Assembly: GCA_903813345.2 (NCBI GenBank)
Contig: CAIIXF020000012.1
Span: 10,064,432 to 10,128,431 of the forward strand
Direction: 5' to 3'
From: Owenia fusiformis
Taxonomy: Eukaryota > Annelida > Polychaeta > Sabellida > Oweniidae
Length of the DNA: 64,000 nt
Positions 58,501 to 64,000 of the stretch are shown one piece after another. Positions within the stretch are counted from its first letter, which is position 1. Each line of letters starts with the position of its first letter. The translations under genes were made by a program, and so were the position numbers. Under the pieces are notes generated by a model. That model was not told the origin of the DNA. It was given only the letters and a program-made list of their open reading frames with translations, and made no database searches.

Positions 58501-59177
58501 CTGGTGGGTATTTACGCTAGCTGTTCAAATTTACATCGAAATTTACATTAAAACCTGTTGTATTCAAATGCCAATTGGACCTTGAGAAAGAAATTATGGT
58601 CCCCCAGGGATTATGGTTCCCCTTCTTATCAGCCCTTACTGGCACTGATTGTGTATAATAATAAGGGAAAGAGGTCACCATATAAATCAATGGAGAGTAG
58701 GACTATAATTTGATAGGACCTCCTACTCTTTTACACCTCTGCTATTTTTTCTTAATATATAGGAACTGGGAAAAAGTTTTTTCCCTTTGATTTCTCCATA
58801 TAAAATAAGACATTCCTGGTCATAGGCCCAGGATCATGTATAAAAATTCGAGTCTGAGTTCCCTCTACTTGTTACTCCTAGACTCACTTAATTATACATG
58901 TTCCTGGGCTGAAGTGCCTGGTGTTTTGGCATTTCTTTACATTAGTTGGGAATTTAAGTTCGACTCCGACAAACCTATGATGCGAAAGATTTTGTCTTAA
59001 CATTTCATTACTTCATATAGTATCTTATTGTTGCTTGTTCTATATTTCAGTCGTCACTGTGGTAGATTACTGTGCTCCAAATGTTCTGACAAAGACATGC
59101 CAATTATAAAGTTCAACCTGCCTAAACCAGTTCGTGTCTGTGACGTTTGTTTCGATGTTTTGACTCTCGGGAGTTGA
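25503..59177 (+). CDS. ANKFY1: Rabankyrin-5 orthologue (BTB, ankyrin repeats, FYVE)
   Basis: Twenty-four coding exons: 25503-25509, 26863-27058, 28487-28605, 29217-29352, 29960-30083, 30369-30518, 31043-31208, 34118-34322, 34978-35104, 35669-35762, 36376-36473, 37201-37429, 38127-38379, 38856-39024, 39583-39701, 55418-55574, 55860-56060, 56341-56517, 56852-56999, 57155-57245, 57426-57550, 57931-58077, 58413-58503, 59051-59177. Phases agree throughout (1151 aa; human protein 1169). Start: ATGGACG followed by a donor gives MDASAEVGKLQSHL, parallel to the human N-terminus; this 7-base first exon is the least certain part. Residues 1-60 are coiled coil, about 68-170 BTB (FVLAARSDFW), 245-1075 ankyrin repeats, 1080-1147 FYVE with eight cysteines, RKHHCRHCG and RVC. 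By family, a Rab5 effector on PI3P-positive early endosomes and macropinosomes. Intron 15 (39702-55417) is greatly enlarged, and several junctions are tandemly duplicated. Confidence 0.93.
25510..26205. other. ANKFY1 intron 1, left part
   Basis: No feature recognised apart from AT-rich sequence. An 87-codon frame at 25695-25958 shows no domain. Confidence 0.4.
26206..26349 (+). repeat. 56-bp minisatellite, about 2.5 copies
   Basis: The unit starts GATACAGGGTGTACAGTGTA; starts at 26206, 26262 and 26318 are exactly 56 apart. The later TATAAATCCAGG after the foldback at 26783 continues the same unit, so the foldback split the array. Confidence 0.8.
26357..26782. mobile_element. 426-bp foldback element in intron 1
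   Basis: Inverted ends CCGAACTCCCGTGCAGTG and CACTGCATTGGAGTTCGG, with an inner inverted pair CACTGCGGCGGGCAG / CTGCCCGCCGCAGTG. It is flanked by the direct repeat TATAAAT (26350-26356, 26783-26789). The 7-8 base duplication would fit a hAT-type element. Confidence 0.7.
27059..27705. other. ANKFY1 intron 2, left part with decayed exon-junction copies
   Basis: Two or three diverged echoes of the array that follows are visible (CTTTCAGTGACTTTAGTGT near 27640, CCTTTCAGAAATATTC near 27572, CCTTTCAGAAATCTTACTG near 27695), which suggests that the array once reached further left. The rest is featureless. Confidence 0.45.
27706..28545 (+). repeat. 105-bp tandem repeat x8 spanning the BTB exon acceptor
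   Basis: The unit begins GTGTAGATACATTGATAGTA, contains TTTCAG, and continues with the first 50 or so bases of exon 3 (SDLSVQIDGQYIKAHRF). Unit starts are 27706 + 105k (k = 0-7) and first exonic bases 27752 + 105k. Copies 1-7 end AGAGTATAG, an in-frame stop right after KAHRF; only copy 8 (28487) continues into the real exon. Copies are nearly identical, so expansion is recent. Confidence 0.9.
28606..29069. other. ANKFY1 intron 3, unique part
   Basis: Nothing recognised. Confidence 0.4.
29070..29216 (+). repeat. Dispersed repeat reaching the 3' splice site of exon 4
   Basis: It starts with the palindrome TATGTCACCACTAGAAGTGG (completed by TGACATA) that recurs at 59282, 59329 and 63662, and continues to TGTAACAAATGACATGTGG, then GACGTTGTGCATATTAATGC with CTTGTTTCATTTCAG at the exon border. 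The second half recurs at about 35175-35258, 39440-39510 and 61625-61677, two of which also end in TGCAG. So the acceptor of exon 4 appears to lie in, or have given rise to, a mobile repeat. Confidence 0.5.
29353..29959. other. ANKFY1 intron 4
   Basis: Contains at 29395-29530 an inverted, diverged copy of the repeat seen at about 6900-7010 (GTGCTCAGAATGGTGAAAAA on this strand). Otherwise featureless. Confidence 0.4.
30519..31042. other. ANKFY1 intron 6 with a small hairpin
   Basis: An imperfect hairpin at about 30570-30645 pairs GCTTCAAGACCCTG with CAAGGGTCTTGAATCAAG around CCCCCTATC/GATAGGGGG. The motif GCTTCAAGACCCTGGACTAT near 1429 in oxidase intron 1 looks like one arm of the same element. 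Confidence 0.45.
31136..33471 (+). repeat. 73-bp tandem repeat x32 spanning the exon 7 donor
   Basis: The unit is the last 73 bases of exon 7 (from GGCATAGAGTGAATACCAG to ATAACACGAG) joined to GTAA. Donor GT positions are 31209 + 73k, k = 0-31, ending at 33472: 2263 bases = 31 x 73 exactly. Every copy keeps GT. A block of ten units is itself repeated: the variant AACACAAGGTAAGGC at 31567 and its neighbours recur 730 bases on. In the first intronic copy the reading frame meets TAG at once (GGTAAGGCATAG), so only the first donor preserves the protein. Confidence 0.93.
33480..34117. other. ANKFY1 intron 7 after the array
   Basis: AT-rich unique-looking sequence, no feature recognised. Confidence 0.4.
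34323..34779. other. ANKFY1 intron 8, left part
   Basis: Around 34540-34680 GTGGGTGC recurs four times (GTGGGTGCAAAATT, GTGAGTGCAAAT, GTGGGTGCAAGCC, GTGGGTGCTGAG), probably a fragment of a dispersed repeat. No exon. Confidence 0.4.
34780..35080 (+). repeat. 153-bp in-frame duplication of exon 9 and its acceptor
   Basis: The acceptor tract CTTTCAATATATCTTATTCC with ATTTCAG and the start of exon 9 occur twice, with first exonic bases at 34825 and 34978, exactly 153 (51 codons) apart. The frame stays open from the first acceptor through the repeat into the real exon (NHTSLNLELQNQ ... NHASLNLELQNQ). Using the upstream acceptor adds 51 residues without a stop. The downstream acceptor gives the length that matches the human protein. 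Confidence 0.88.
35105..35668. other. ANKFY1 intron 9 with a dispersed repeat copy
   Basis: At 35175-35258 lies a copy of the repeat at the exon 4 acceptor (ATAACAAATGGTAGGTTGTG, then TGTGCATGTTAATGCTTTG, ending TCTGCAG). The rest is unique-looking. Confidence 0.45.
35763..36375. other. ANKFY1 intron 10
   Basis: 35970-36110 contains several AGTGAACACCT-type segments, a motif also seen at 39040-39105, 39740-39790 and 41500-42350. They look like fragments of one dispersed repeat. No exon. Confidence 0.4.
36806..36955. mobile_element. Foldback repeat in ANKFY1 intron 11
   Basis: AAGTTATTGAATGATTTGAA with GTGCAATACAGGATATATTC at the left is complemented by the right arm ending TTCAAATCATTCAATAACG. 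The centre repeats a smaller palindrome around TTTTGTATTGG / CCAATACAGAAT. A second pair, TTTTATCGTGTGATC and GATCATACGATAAAA (about 36950 and 37100), suggests that it is part of a longer element. No target duplication was fixed. Confidence 0.55.
37687..38142 (+). repeat. 50-bp tandem repeat x9 spanning the exon 13 acceptor
   Basis: The unit TGTAGCACACTAATATGAAT, then ATTGTGATTTCAG, then the first bases of exon 13 (CTAAGGCGACTT in the real copy, CTAAAACCACTT in others). First exonic bases: 37725, 37775, 37825, 37876, 37927, 37977, 38027, 38077, 38127; two units have one extra G. From any upstream acceptor the frame stops within about nine codons, so only 38127 is productive. Confidence 0.9.
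38330..38740 (+). repeat. About 121-bp repeat x3-4 spanning the exon 13 donor
   Basis: The end of exon 13 (GCATTGTTTTT, CACTCTGCTGATATGAATGT with TAG) and the following GTAAGCTTTGTCTTGTCATG recur with donors at 38380, 38501 and 38622. A worn fourth copy (GATTTAAATGTGAGG) is near 38730. The same exon therefore has duplicated junctions on both sides. Confidence 0.8.
39025..39582. other. ANKFY1 intron 14 with dispersed repeats
   Basis: 39040-39105 holds GTGGAACACCTCTAAAGTGG-type repeats, and 39402-39510 a copy of the exon 4 acceptor repeat (CTGTAACAAATGGCAGGTGG). No exon. Confidence 0.45.
44231..45834 (+). repeat. About 149-bp minisatellite with 596-bp higher-order copies
   Basis: Units share AACTCGAAAAGTAGTGGAGC and GATTTTGTTCATATTTGGTA and the palindromic AAAATGGCCGCCATTTT. 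A four-unit block repeats at a distance of 596 bases (starts near 44283 and 44879) almost without change. The right edge ends with a short hairpin CGCTTTAGCG, then CTGG, before the surrounding satellite resumes; this recalls the 3' end of Helitron-like elements with minisatellite cores. The flanking satellite at 43405-44225 is duplicated at 45834-46640. Confidence 0.6.
48867..49356. mobile_element. 490-bp TTAA-flanked MITE (piggyBac-like)
   Basis: Perfect 20-base terminal inverted repeats, ACCTGCACATCGCTCCAAAA and its complement, sit between TTAA duplications (48863-48866, 49357-49360). Neighbouring satellite units show the empty site GTTATTTAAGCT with one TTAA. Exact TTAA use is the piggyBac hallmark. 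No transposase frame. It contains a tRNA-like stretch. Confidence 0.9.
49144..49212 (+). pseudogene. tRNA-like sequence inside the MITE
   Basis: It has an A box TAGTCTAGCGG (49151-49161), a B box GTTCGAATC (49194-49202) at normal spacing, an anticodon stem CTCGC/GCGGG with loop TTAGCGC (anticodon AGC if read as a tRNA) and a following T run as terminator. The acceptor stem does not pair and the T stem has mismatches, so it is not a working tRNA gene, although pol III could still recognise it. Confidence 0.6.
50800..53159 (+). pseudogene. LINE ORF2 remnant: reverse transcriptase and C-terminal zinc knuckle
   Basis: The frame from about 50800 reads YSLLYSSDN ... then RT motifs: NKSPGIDGLIPEFY, NNYRPISLSNYDYKILA, DQSAYIPGRFIG, VCLDYKKAFDSINW, GIRQGCPISALLF, and QHADDTTLIL (HADD instead of the usual Y/FADD). 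An in-frame TAG at 52181-52183 and a frameshift at about 52520 interrupt it. The C-terminal part to 53159 has NCQICHELHNMKHMLFEC, the CCHC-like knuckle of L1-type ORF2. The tail of the same frame seems to resume after 54640 (NWCNFSEDHESWKRFD). The element is inactive. The L1/Tx1 placement is by motif style. Confidence 0.85.
53157..54640. mobile_element. Insertion nested in the LINE 3' end
   Basis: About 1.5 kb separates the LINE frame ending ITIYN from NWCNFSEDH. Both edges have palindromes: GAAATTGAACGAGTTCAATT (with TC) then AGACTCCAGATC at the left, TAGACTCCAGA/TCTGGAGTCTA at 54613-54639 at the right. Inside are a GGATAG-type microsatellite (53272-53462) and three copies of AACGCCATAACTTCCGAACC (with GG-AGTCGGATCGAAATT) near 53540, 53680 and 54150. 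Exact boundaries and target duplication are not settled. Confidence 0.55.
53272..53462 (+). repeat. GGATAG/GGAAGGATAG microsatellite
   Basis: Irregular repetition of GGATA, GGAAG and GATAG for about 190 bases, purine-only on the + strand apart from T. Confidence 0.85.
55669..55733 (+). repeat. Copy of the 3' half of ANKFY1 exon 16 in intron 16
   Basis: CAGTTGGGCTTGAACAATTA, GTAGAGACACTGGTGGAGTT and CAATGCC repeat the exon segment about 162 bases upstream (WGLEQLVQTLVEFNA). It then diverges (CTGTGGATTTGAGG) and has no donor at the equivalent place. It is a partial exon duplication, older than the arrays in introns 2-13. Confidence 0.7.
56061..56851. other. ANKFY1 introns 17 and 18
   Basis: Introns 56061-56340 and 56518-56851 flank exon 18. 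No repeat or other feature was recognised in them. Confidence 0.4.
57551..57930 (+). repeat. Diverged intronic minisatellite of about 70 bp, four copies
   Basis: CTATAAAAA-TGGAATCTT and AGCCACCAAAGTTGA recur at about 57556-57790 (GCCACCAAAGTTGA, GCCACTAGGTTGAG, GCCAGTAAGGTTG). This array lies wholly inside intron 21, a contrast to the junction-spanning arrays. Confidence 0.6.
58078..58412. other. ANKFY1 intron 22
   Basis: Nothing recognised apart from AT-rich sequence. Confidence 0.4.
58504..59050. other. ANKFY1 intron 23, within the FYVE domain
   Basis: Splits the codon for the third zinc-binding cysteine region (CAC CAC TG / T). No repeat recognised. Confidence 0.4.
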
Positions 59178-59539
59178 GTGACGTGTTACTTAAGAGACTA
59201 CATTTTTGTGACGCATGATGTCACACACAAACTTTGAAATCATGGACAAAGTTTTCATTGTGATGAAAACAACGATTTTTATGTCACCACCAAAAGTGGT
59301 GACATATTGTTATGGTCTCCGTTTTTTATGTCACCACCAAAAGTGGTGACATATTGTTATGGTCTCCGTTTTTTTTTGCGACGGCGTCCGGCGGTTGGTG
59401 GTTGGCGTCCGGCGGTTGGCTGGCGTCCGGCGGTTGGCGTCCGGTGGTTGGTGTCCGGCGTCTGTAACAATTTCTTACAACTTCCTATAACTTAACAAAT
59501 ACTGTTTAGACTGACTTCAATTTTTTTCTAAATCATCTA

Positions 59540-61610
59540 CATGTTCTCAGAAGTTCAAATCTGACTTTAGATTTGACATTTGACCTTCAATGACCTTCTC
59601 AAGGTCAAAAAGGTCTTTTTTCAACTTGCTTCACATTGACTAAATTTTTTTTCAAAATCATCTACATGTTCTCAGAAATTCAAATCTGACTTTAGATTTG
59701 ACATTTGACCTTCAAATCTGACTTTAGATTTGACATTTGACCTTCAATGACCTTCTCAAGGTCAAAAAAGGTCAAAAAGGTCTGTTTTCAACTTGCTTCA
59801 AATTGACTAAATTTTTTTTTCAAAATCATCTATGTGTTCTCAGAAATTCAAATCTGACTTAAGATTTGACATTTGACCTTCAATGACCTTCTCAAGGTCA
59901 AAAAAGGTCAAAAAGGTCTGTTTTCAACTTGCTTCAAATTGACTACAAAAAATTTTCAAAATCATCTACGTGTTCTCAGAAATTCAAATCTGACTTTAGA
60001 TTTGACTTAAGATTTGACATTTGACCTTCAATGACCTTCTCAAAGTCAAAAAAGGTCAAAAAGGTCTTTTTTCAACTTGCTTCAAATTGACTAAATTTTT
60101 TTTTCAAAATCATCTACATGTTCTCAGAAATTCAAATCTGACTTTAGATTTGACATTTGACCTTCAATGACCTTCTCAAGGTCAAAAAAGGTCAAAAAGG
60201 TCTGTTTTCAACTTGCTTCAAATTGACTAAATTTTTTTTTCAAAATCATCTACGTGTTCTCAGAAATTCAAATCTGACTTAAGATTTGACTTAAGATTTG
60301 ACATTTGACCTTCAATGACCTTCTCAAGGTCAAAAAAGGTCAAAAAGGTATGTTTTCAACTTGCTTCAAATTGACTAAAACAAATTTTCAAAATCATCTA
60401 CGTGTTCTCAGAAATTCAAATCTGACTTAAGATTTGACTTAAGATTTGACATTTGACCTTCAATGACCTTCTCAAAGTCAAAAAAGGTCAAAAAGGTCTT
60501 TTTTCAACTTGCTTCAAATTGACTAAATTTTTTTTTCAAAATCATCTACATGTTCTCAGAAATTCAAATCTGACTTTAGATTTGACATTTGACCTTCAAT
60601 GACCTTCTCAAGGTCAAAAAAGGTCAAAAAGGTCTGTTTTCAACTTGCTTCAAATTGACTAAATTTTTTTTTCAAAATCATCTATGTGTTCTCAGAAATT
60701 CAAATCTGACTTAAGATTTGACTTAAGATTTGACATTTGACCTTCAATGACCTTCTCAAGGTCAAAAAAGGTCAAAAAGGTCTTTTTTCAATTTGCTTCA
60801 AATTGACTAAATTTTTTTTTCAAAATCATCTACATGTTCTCAGAAATTCAAATCTGACTTAAGATTTGACTTAAGATTTGACATTTGACCTTCAATGACC
60901 TTCTCAAAGTCAAAAAAGGTCAAAAAGGTCTTTTTTCAACTTGCTTCAAATTGACTAAATTTTTTTTTCAAAATCATCTATGTGTTCTCAGAAATTCAAA
61001 TCTGACTTAAGATTTGACTTAAGATTTGACATTTGACCTTCAATGACCTTCTCAAGGTCAAAAAAGGTCAAAAAGGTCTTTTTTCAATTTGCTTCAAATT
61101 GACTTAAATTTTTTTTTCAAAATCATCTACATGTTCTCAGAAATTCAAATCTGACTTTAGATTTGACATTTGACCTTCAATGACCTTCTCAATGTCAAAA
61201 AAGGTCAAAAAGGTATTTTTTCATCTTGCTTCAAATTGACTAACTTTTTTTTCAAAATCATCTACATGTTCTCAGAAATTCAAATATGACTTTAGATTTG
61301 ACTTTAGATTTGACATTTGACCTTCTCAAGGTCAAAAAAGGTCAAAAAGGTCTTTTTTCAACTTGCTTCAAATTGACTAATTTCTTTTTTCAAAATCATC
61401 TACATGTTCTCAGAAATTCAAATCTGACTTTAGATTTGACATTTGACCTTTAATGACCTTCTCAAGGTCAAAAAAGGTCAAAAAGGTCTGTTTTCAACTT
61501 GCTTCAAATTGACCAAATTTTTTTTTCAAAATCATCTACATCTTTTCAGAAGTTCAAATTTGACTTAACAAGTTCTCAGAAATTCAAATCTGACTTATAT
61601 TAAGTTTGAA
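59540..61610 (+). repeat. GACCTT/AGGTCA-rich tandem array
   Basis: About fourteen to fifteen units with spacing of about 125 to 170 bases. Each has CATCTACATGTTCTCAGAAA, TTCAAATCTGACTTTAGA, TTTGACATTTGACCTTCAAT, GACCTTCTCAAGGTCAAAAA and AGGTCAAAAAGGTCTTTTTT. Length varies through an extra CTTAAGATTTGA insert. Related sequence is at 22800-23000. Confidence 0.85.
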
Positions 61611-61859
61611 CTCATAATATTGTGAGCAACTAGGTGGTGACATTTTGTCATGTTAATGCCTTGTTTTCCATTTGCAGGGGTTTGAGATATAACCATGATT
61701 AAGCAAAAAAATCCAAAATTTGAATGTTTGTTATTGCTGATTTGGGTGTAAAAGTATATCCAAAATAGGTTTCTATATTTCTGGTGATATACTATTACAC
61801 ATAAATCTACAATCTCCATGGTTACACGATATGTTATTGAAATCTCTATATTTTAAGAT

Positions 61860-63400
61860 GATTTTGCTGATTTTATTACGTATTAATAATTATTACCATA
61901 AGTTTCTAAATTTCTGGTGATATACTATTACACATAACTTAATCATCACCATGGTTACACAAAATGTAATTCAATAATATAAAATGTAATATAAAAGGTA
62001 GTAGTATTTATTTTAATGTACAGTGAAACCTGTGTGAGTTCTGTTTCTTATGAGTAAAGGGTATTAATATGTTTTATATGATGGGTATCGATGCTGTACT
62101 GTACTGTATTGTACTGTACTCACATTGTACTGAAATGTACTCAGTGTACTGAACTGTATTGAATCATACTGAACAGTACTCTGTACCATAAATGTACTTC
62201 ACTTAACTGAACTGTACTAAACTGAACTGAACTATATAGTATTGTACTGTAATGTGTATTATATTATTTGTATTATCTGTATCATTTACTTGCAAAAAGT
62301 ATTCCATATGTGTATAGGTTGTATTTATGTAACATTGTCCCTGTGAATATATTAATGTAACCAACAAACAATCACCAACCAAATAGTAATTTTCAGGATG
62401 AAGAAATATTATAAAGCTTGTGGTCTAAACAATGCATGAAGTGAAGTCTAGTGGTCTGAACAATTAACATTAACAAAGATTTAGTCACAATTAACTTGTA
62501 ATTGAAATGACGACGGCATTGTTTGATTTTTCCGGTTTTTAACTTCATAATTCGGATATTTGAAAGTAGTTTAGAAAAATGTTAAGAATTGATCATTTTT
62601 TCCATTCATCTTATATTTGATTTTTTAAGATGTTAAATCGCATTGTACATTCATTAATTTATTAATAGACATTTTGCTTATGCAGTTTAATCAAATGCAG
62701 TAGTGATGTCATGTTGTTTAAGTACATCAGCGATGTCACGTTGTTCAAGAACATGGGATGTCATTAATTGTTCAAACTTTACATTAGTTAGTTTGTGCAT
62801 CAAATAGGAATCCATAGATTTTTTCAGTCTGTTGTGAATTTTATCTCAGATTTTTTTCATTTCGAACAACAAAATTTATGTTGTCTAATTTCAAAATTTA
62901 ATTTATCATGGTATATACATGATAAACCTGAATAAGATAAAAAAAATATTGAAATTTTTTCTAAAATGCACTGGTTTATTGATTATACCACATTGATTGT
63001 ACCACATTATTTCATTTATTTGTACCACATTTATTATACCACATTTATTATACCACATTGATTATGCAATTTGTGTAGGCTATTTACCTTGTTATGTTGG
63101 CGTTGCATTTATAAGTTTTGTATCATATTTTACACCATGTTGGTGTATATGGACTACCATAAATGATTCATTTATGAAATTATTTCTTTAATTTCCAGGC
63201 TTGCCAAATTTTTTATAAAACAGTTCATTTATTTTATATGCATGTAATGTTTTGTTTAGACTATACTGAGTTCATTGTACTGAATTGTTCCATTGTACGG
63301 AATTTACTGTACTGAATTTAATTATCATGAATTAAACTGCTATTACTTATAACTAATATTAAATGTTTGTTTTTTACATTTAACTGTGTTTCCCATGATT
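61860..63400. other. Downstream AT-rich region with a (GTACT)n stretch
   Basis: 62092-62245 is a degenerate GTACT/GAACT simple repeat. 62975-63065 repeats TATACCACATT several times. No gene recognised. Confidence 0.5.
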
Positions 63401-63749
63401 ACAAATGTTCCAGTGAAATGTAGACAAAAACCAATGATTGAGTGGGTGCACTAGTGTACAGTGTACTTAGTATATTTACACTTAAATGGGGTGTTTGCAC
63501 TAATAATGTACTTAGTACATATACATTTAAAACATTCAACAAATTCAAATAGGCATTTACCTGCAAAATGTCATGACCTGACATTTGTAAAAGATGCTGA
63601 ATGCCAAACAAAAACTGCCGGACGCTGAACACCAACCACCGAACACGGAGACTATAACAATATGTCACCACTTCTGGTAGTGGTGACATAATAATCATGG
63701 ATGACAGTGAGTGATCTCTCAATTGTTTTTTTCTCAACAGGGCACTAAA

Positions 63750-64000
63750 TCCTCATTTTATTATCCCAGCGAATGTAGTTTGGGAGGAATGTAGAGAAGC
63801 AGTCTGTTCGTCCATTTGTTCGTTCATCTGTTCAGGCATTAACTCAAATACCAGTTCATTGATAGGGTCAAAAATTTTAGTTAAGGTGGGATTTACTACT
63901 CTGTGGAGTTGCTGTTTTTCTAGTTATTTTGGCCAAAATATCCTAATATATTTTCCACAGGGTTCAGTGATGTGCAACCGTTGGTTACTCTATTACTGGG
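63750..64000 (+). repeat. Start of another dispersed repeat, cut by the window end
   Basis: TATCCCAGCGAATGTAGTTT with GGGAGG and then CTGTTCGTCCATTTGTTCGT resembles invertebrate repeat families with CCGTCCGT-type stretches. ACTCTGTGGAGTTGC also occurs near 730 (ACTCCGTGGAGTTGC). Confidence 0.4.

Larger units (their letters stand above)
59282..63688. mobile_element. Candidate 4.4-kb element bounded by TGTCACCAC palindromes
   Basis: The left edge has TGTCACCACCAAAAGTGGTG (with ACA) twice in tandem (47-base period, starts 59282 and 59329), followed by ATTGTTATGGTCTCCG and GCGTCCGGCGGTTGG-rich DNA. The right edge at 63600-63688 carries the same order inverted (GCCGGACGC, CACGGAGACTATAACAAT, ATGTCACCAC-GTGGTGACA). 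TA flanks both ends (59280-59281, 63689-63690), as for Tc1/mariner-type targets. No transposase was found. The two ends could also be separate copies of a short palindromic repeat. Confidence 0.45.

Overview
The window is animal nuclear DNA. Genes are split by GT-AG introns, the base composition is AT-rich, and introns and spacers are full of MITEs, minisatellites, mariner and LINE remains. Domain content (an extracellular TSP1/EGF-like/polyamine-oxidase protein and an ANKFY1/Rabankyrin-5 orthologue) and the repeat style suggest a marine invertebrate, possibly a spiralian such as a mollusc or brachiopod. The species cannot be fixed from the sequence.

Left part (1-25 kb): a tandem cluster of three related flavin amine oxidase (polyamine oxidase) loci on the + strand. 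Copy 1 (580-5423) has an intact reading frame of 633 residues over seven exons: cytoplasmic tail, one transmembrane helix, TSP1, EGF-like module, then a polyamine oxidase domain whose body resembles the plant apoplastic enzymes. Copy 2 (11347-16973) has an extra TSP1 module and an in-frame stop in the catalytic exon. Copy 3 (19961-22401) is a pseudogene: 5'-truncated, with a 20-base deletion and a large palindromic MITE inserted in its catalytic exon. Between copies 1 and 2, on the - strand (7247-9489), lies a five-exon gene for a secreted cysteine-rich protein of unknown function. Copies 1 and 2 share a conserved TATA promoter block.

Right part (25.5-59.2 kb): the complete orthologue of ANKFY1, 24 coding exons and 1151 predicted residues, with N-terminal coiled coil, BTB domain, an ankyrin array and a C-terminal FYVE zinc finger. 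Its intron 15 has grown to 15.7 kb by a block bounded by 22-bp inverted repeats. That block is made of diverged satellite-like units and carries a nested 5'-truncated LINE, a TTAA-flanked MITE with a tRNA-like core, and a palindrome-rich minisatellite. The 3' flank (59.2-64 kb) is repeats, including an array dense in AGGTCA half-sites.

The most striking pattern is recurrent tandem duplication of exon-intron junctions. Six arrays in two unrelated genes have a unit that carries a splice donor or acceptor plus the adjacent exon end (73 bp x 32, 105 bp x 8, 50 bp x 9, 88 bp x 4, about 121 bp x 3, 153 bp x 2). In five of them only the outermost, exon-side site gives a full open frame. In the 153-bp case both acceptors are in frame, which predicts a 51-residue isoform.
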